Below, piece by piece: positions 6,202 through 6,940 of a stretch of DNA of 6,940 nt. This DNA is from CAYQVO01 sp964421085. GTDB taxonomy: Bacteria > Bdellovibrionota_C > UBA2361 > CAYQVO01. The stretch covers positions 1 to 6,940 of the forward strand of contig CAYQVO010000064.1 of assembly GCA_964421085.1 (NCBI GenBank), given 5' to 3'. The notes beneath the pieces were generated by a model. The model worked only from the letters and a program-made list of their open reading frames with translations, had not been told where the DNA came from and made no database searches. Made by a program: the position numbers and the translations under genes. Every line of letters begins with the position of its first letter. Position 1 is the first letter of the stretch.

Positions 6202-6251
6202 GCAGTAAATCTGGTATTCGCGAGTTGTACAATCCGTATGTCCAGCCGCTC

Positions 6252-6902
6252 TTACGCATGCGCCTGCTGTGCGGCTCTGGCGGCTGCGAGAAGACTTGCG
6301 CACTCTGCCACGCCTGGTTCTGGATCCAGATTCATGAAGTCCTGATGTGTCCTCTTTGGCTCGATGGCGGGCTGTCCCATTATGATATGCCACGTGTACT
6401 CGAAAACACGCGCTGATTTGTAGCTGTCAAGCGGCGTCGTGAGGAGCCACTCATAGCAGAGCTGATAAAACTCTCTCGGGTGCGCAAGAATCCGGCTCCG
6501 GTGCACCACGAACTGCGCGGAAGTGAAGTGCCTGATTTCAACCGGCATGGGACCGAGGAACCTGTGGGCGAAGATCGGCCAGAAATCAGCAATCCAGGAA
6601 TATTCAGTCTGATAAGATGTAGTCGCATTGAGCGTTGTATACCAGTCGTCGCGGTTGATGTTTATGTAGTCGAACTTCCCCCATTTCAGATTCTTCAGCA
6701 GATAAAGAGAATCCAGCGACTGGTGCTGGCTTGTGAGGTGAGCGTGCAGAAAAGCTACCCAGCGCGGGAAGTGAGGATATGCGTCTGCTATGTATTTGAA
6801 ATAGCAGAGTGCCTCGTGACCCTTGTTCTGGCTGATGAAGTTCGGGTGGTTTGCGAGCGACTTTGTGTACAGAACGTAGGGCAGATTGATCCTCCCCCGA
6901 TT
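6252..6902 (-). pseudogene. DUF3431-family protein, start missing or frameshifted
   Basis: A continuous 216-codon minus-strand frame runs from just after a TGA (6905-6903) to TAA (6254-6252). It reads INLPYVLYTKS, then NKGHEALCYFKYIADAYPHF, FPRWVAFLHAH, FTSAQFVVHRSRIL and HPREFYQLCYEWL, and ends with a WHIIMGQPAIEP block. This order (PYVIYTK, NxGxE..YxxYI, FLHAH, AQFxV.R.RI, WH.IFG) is that of the DUF3431 family, whose function is not established. The first in-frame Met is residue 119 (6548), inside the domain, so annotation from ATG alone would miss the front half. Deleting one base of the C5 run (6894-6898) joins the frame to ATG 6906, giving MKSGRINLPYVLYTKS, and leaves it open to the window edge. 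It is therefore a recent frameshift or a sequencing error. Most family members have an N-terminal segment, here probably beyond 6940. Confidence 0.8.
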
Positions 6903-6940
6903 TCATTGAGTCATTAAAGAAGGGCCAGCCTTCCCCCTGG

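Noticed and set aside
5974..6345. 123-residue plus-strand frame
   Set aside because: Composition is shadow-like (Arg/Ser/Ala-rich), no family is recognisable, and its 3' half is antisense to the DUF3431 coding region.
6604..6906. 100-residue minus-strand frame
   Set aside because: It is out of frame with the DUF3431 coding sequence covering the same bases. Only its first few codons may belong to the true gene before the C5 frame lesion.
1..6940. CRISPR array, tRNA or rRNA genes, toxin-antitoxin or defence cassette
   Set aside because: No regularly spaced direct repeats, no tRNA cloverleaf or rRNA signature, and no recognisable nuclease, methylase or toxin pair on either strand.

Overview
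The window looks like a decaying accessory stretch of a bacterial chromosome with roughly balanced base composition. The lineage cannot be fixed. Shine-Dalgarno sites, TTGATA/TATAAA-like promoter boxes, a Sec signal peptide, and bacterial IS110- and IS91-type transposase remnants all point to bacteria. Nothing identifies a phylum.

Layout. Positions 1-559 hold no convincing gene. Positions 560-1408 (minus) encode a stand-alone HD-domain protein that matches the C-terminal half of CCA-adding-type enzymes but has no nucleotidyltransferase domain. Positions 1546-1824 (minus) carry a C-terminal IS110-family transposase fragment with an internal TGA and a cluster of small hairpins at its broken end. 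Positions 1991-3328 (plus) encode a 445-residue, helix-rich soluble protein of unknown function, followed by a strong GC hairpin. Positions 3431-3529 (minus) are a small IS91-type transposase fragment. It abuts a plus-strand reading frame (about 3530-3950) that looks like the 3' part of a gene whose front was lost. That frame ends in TGA directly followed by the GTG start of a secreted HEXXH metallopeptidase-like protein (3951-5393). This protein has a thrombospondin-type-3-like calcium motif and a C-terminal beta-sandwich-like domain. Positions 5571-5959 (minus) are a second IS91-type transposase remnant with several internal deletions. Positions 6252-6902 (minus) hold a DUF3431-family coding region with no start codon in frame before residue 119. 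A one-base change in a C5 run at 6894-6898 would extend it to the window edge.

The genes do not form an obvious pathway. The common thread is mobile-element decay. The two IS91 pieces complement each other: the part of the zinc-binding domain deleted from the 5571-5959 copy is the part kept at 3431-3529, and they overlap in one 24-base block (23 of 24 identical). I see no convincing new defence or RNA-guided system here. The most useful results are the hidden DUF3431 gene, the split IS91 remnant, the orphan CCA-type HD protein and the metallopeptidase architecture.
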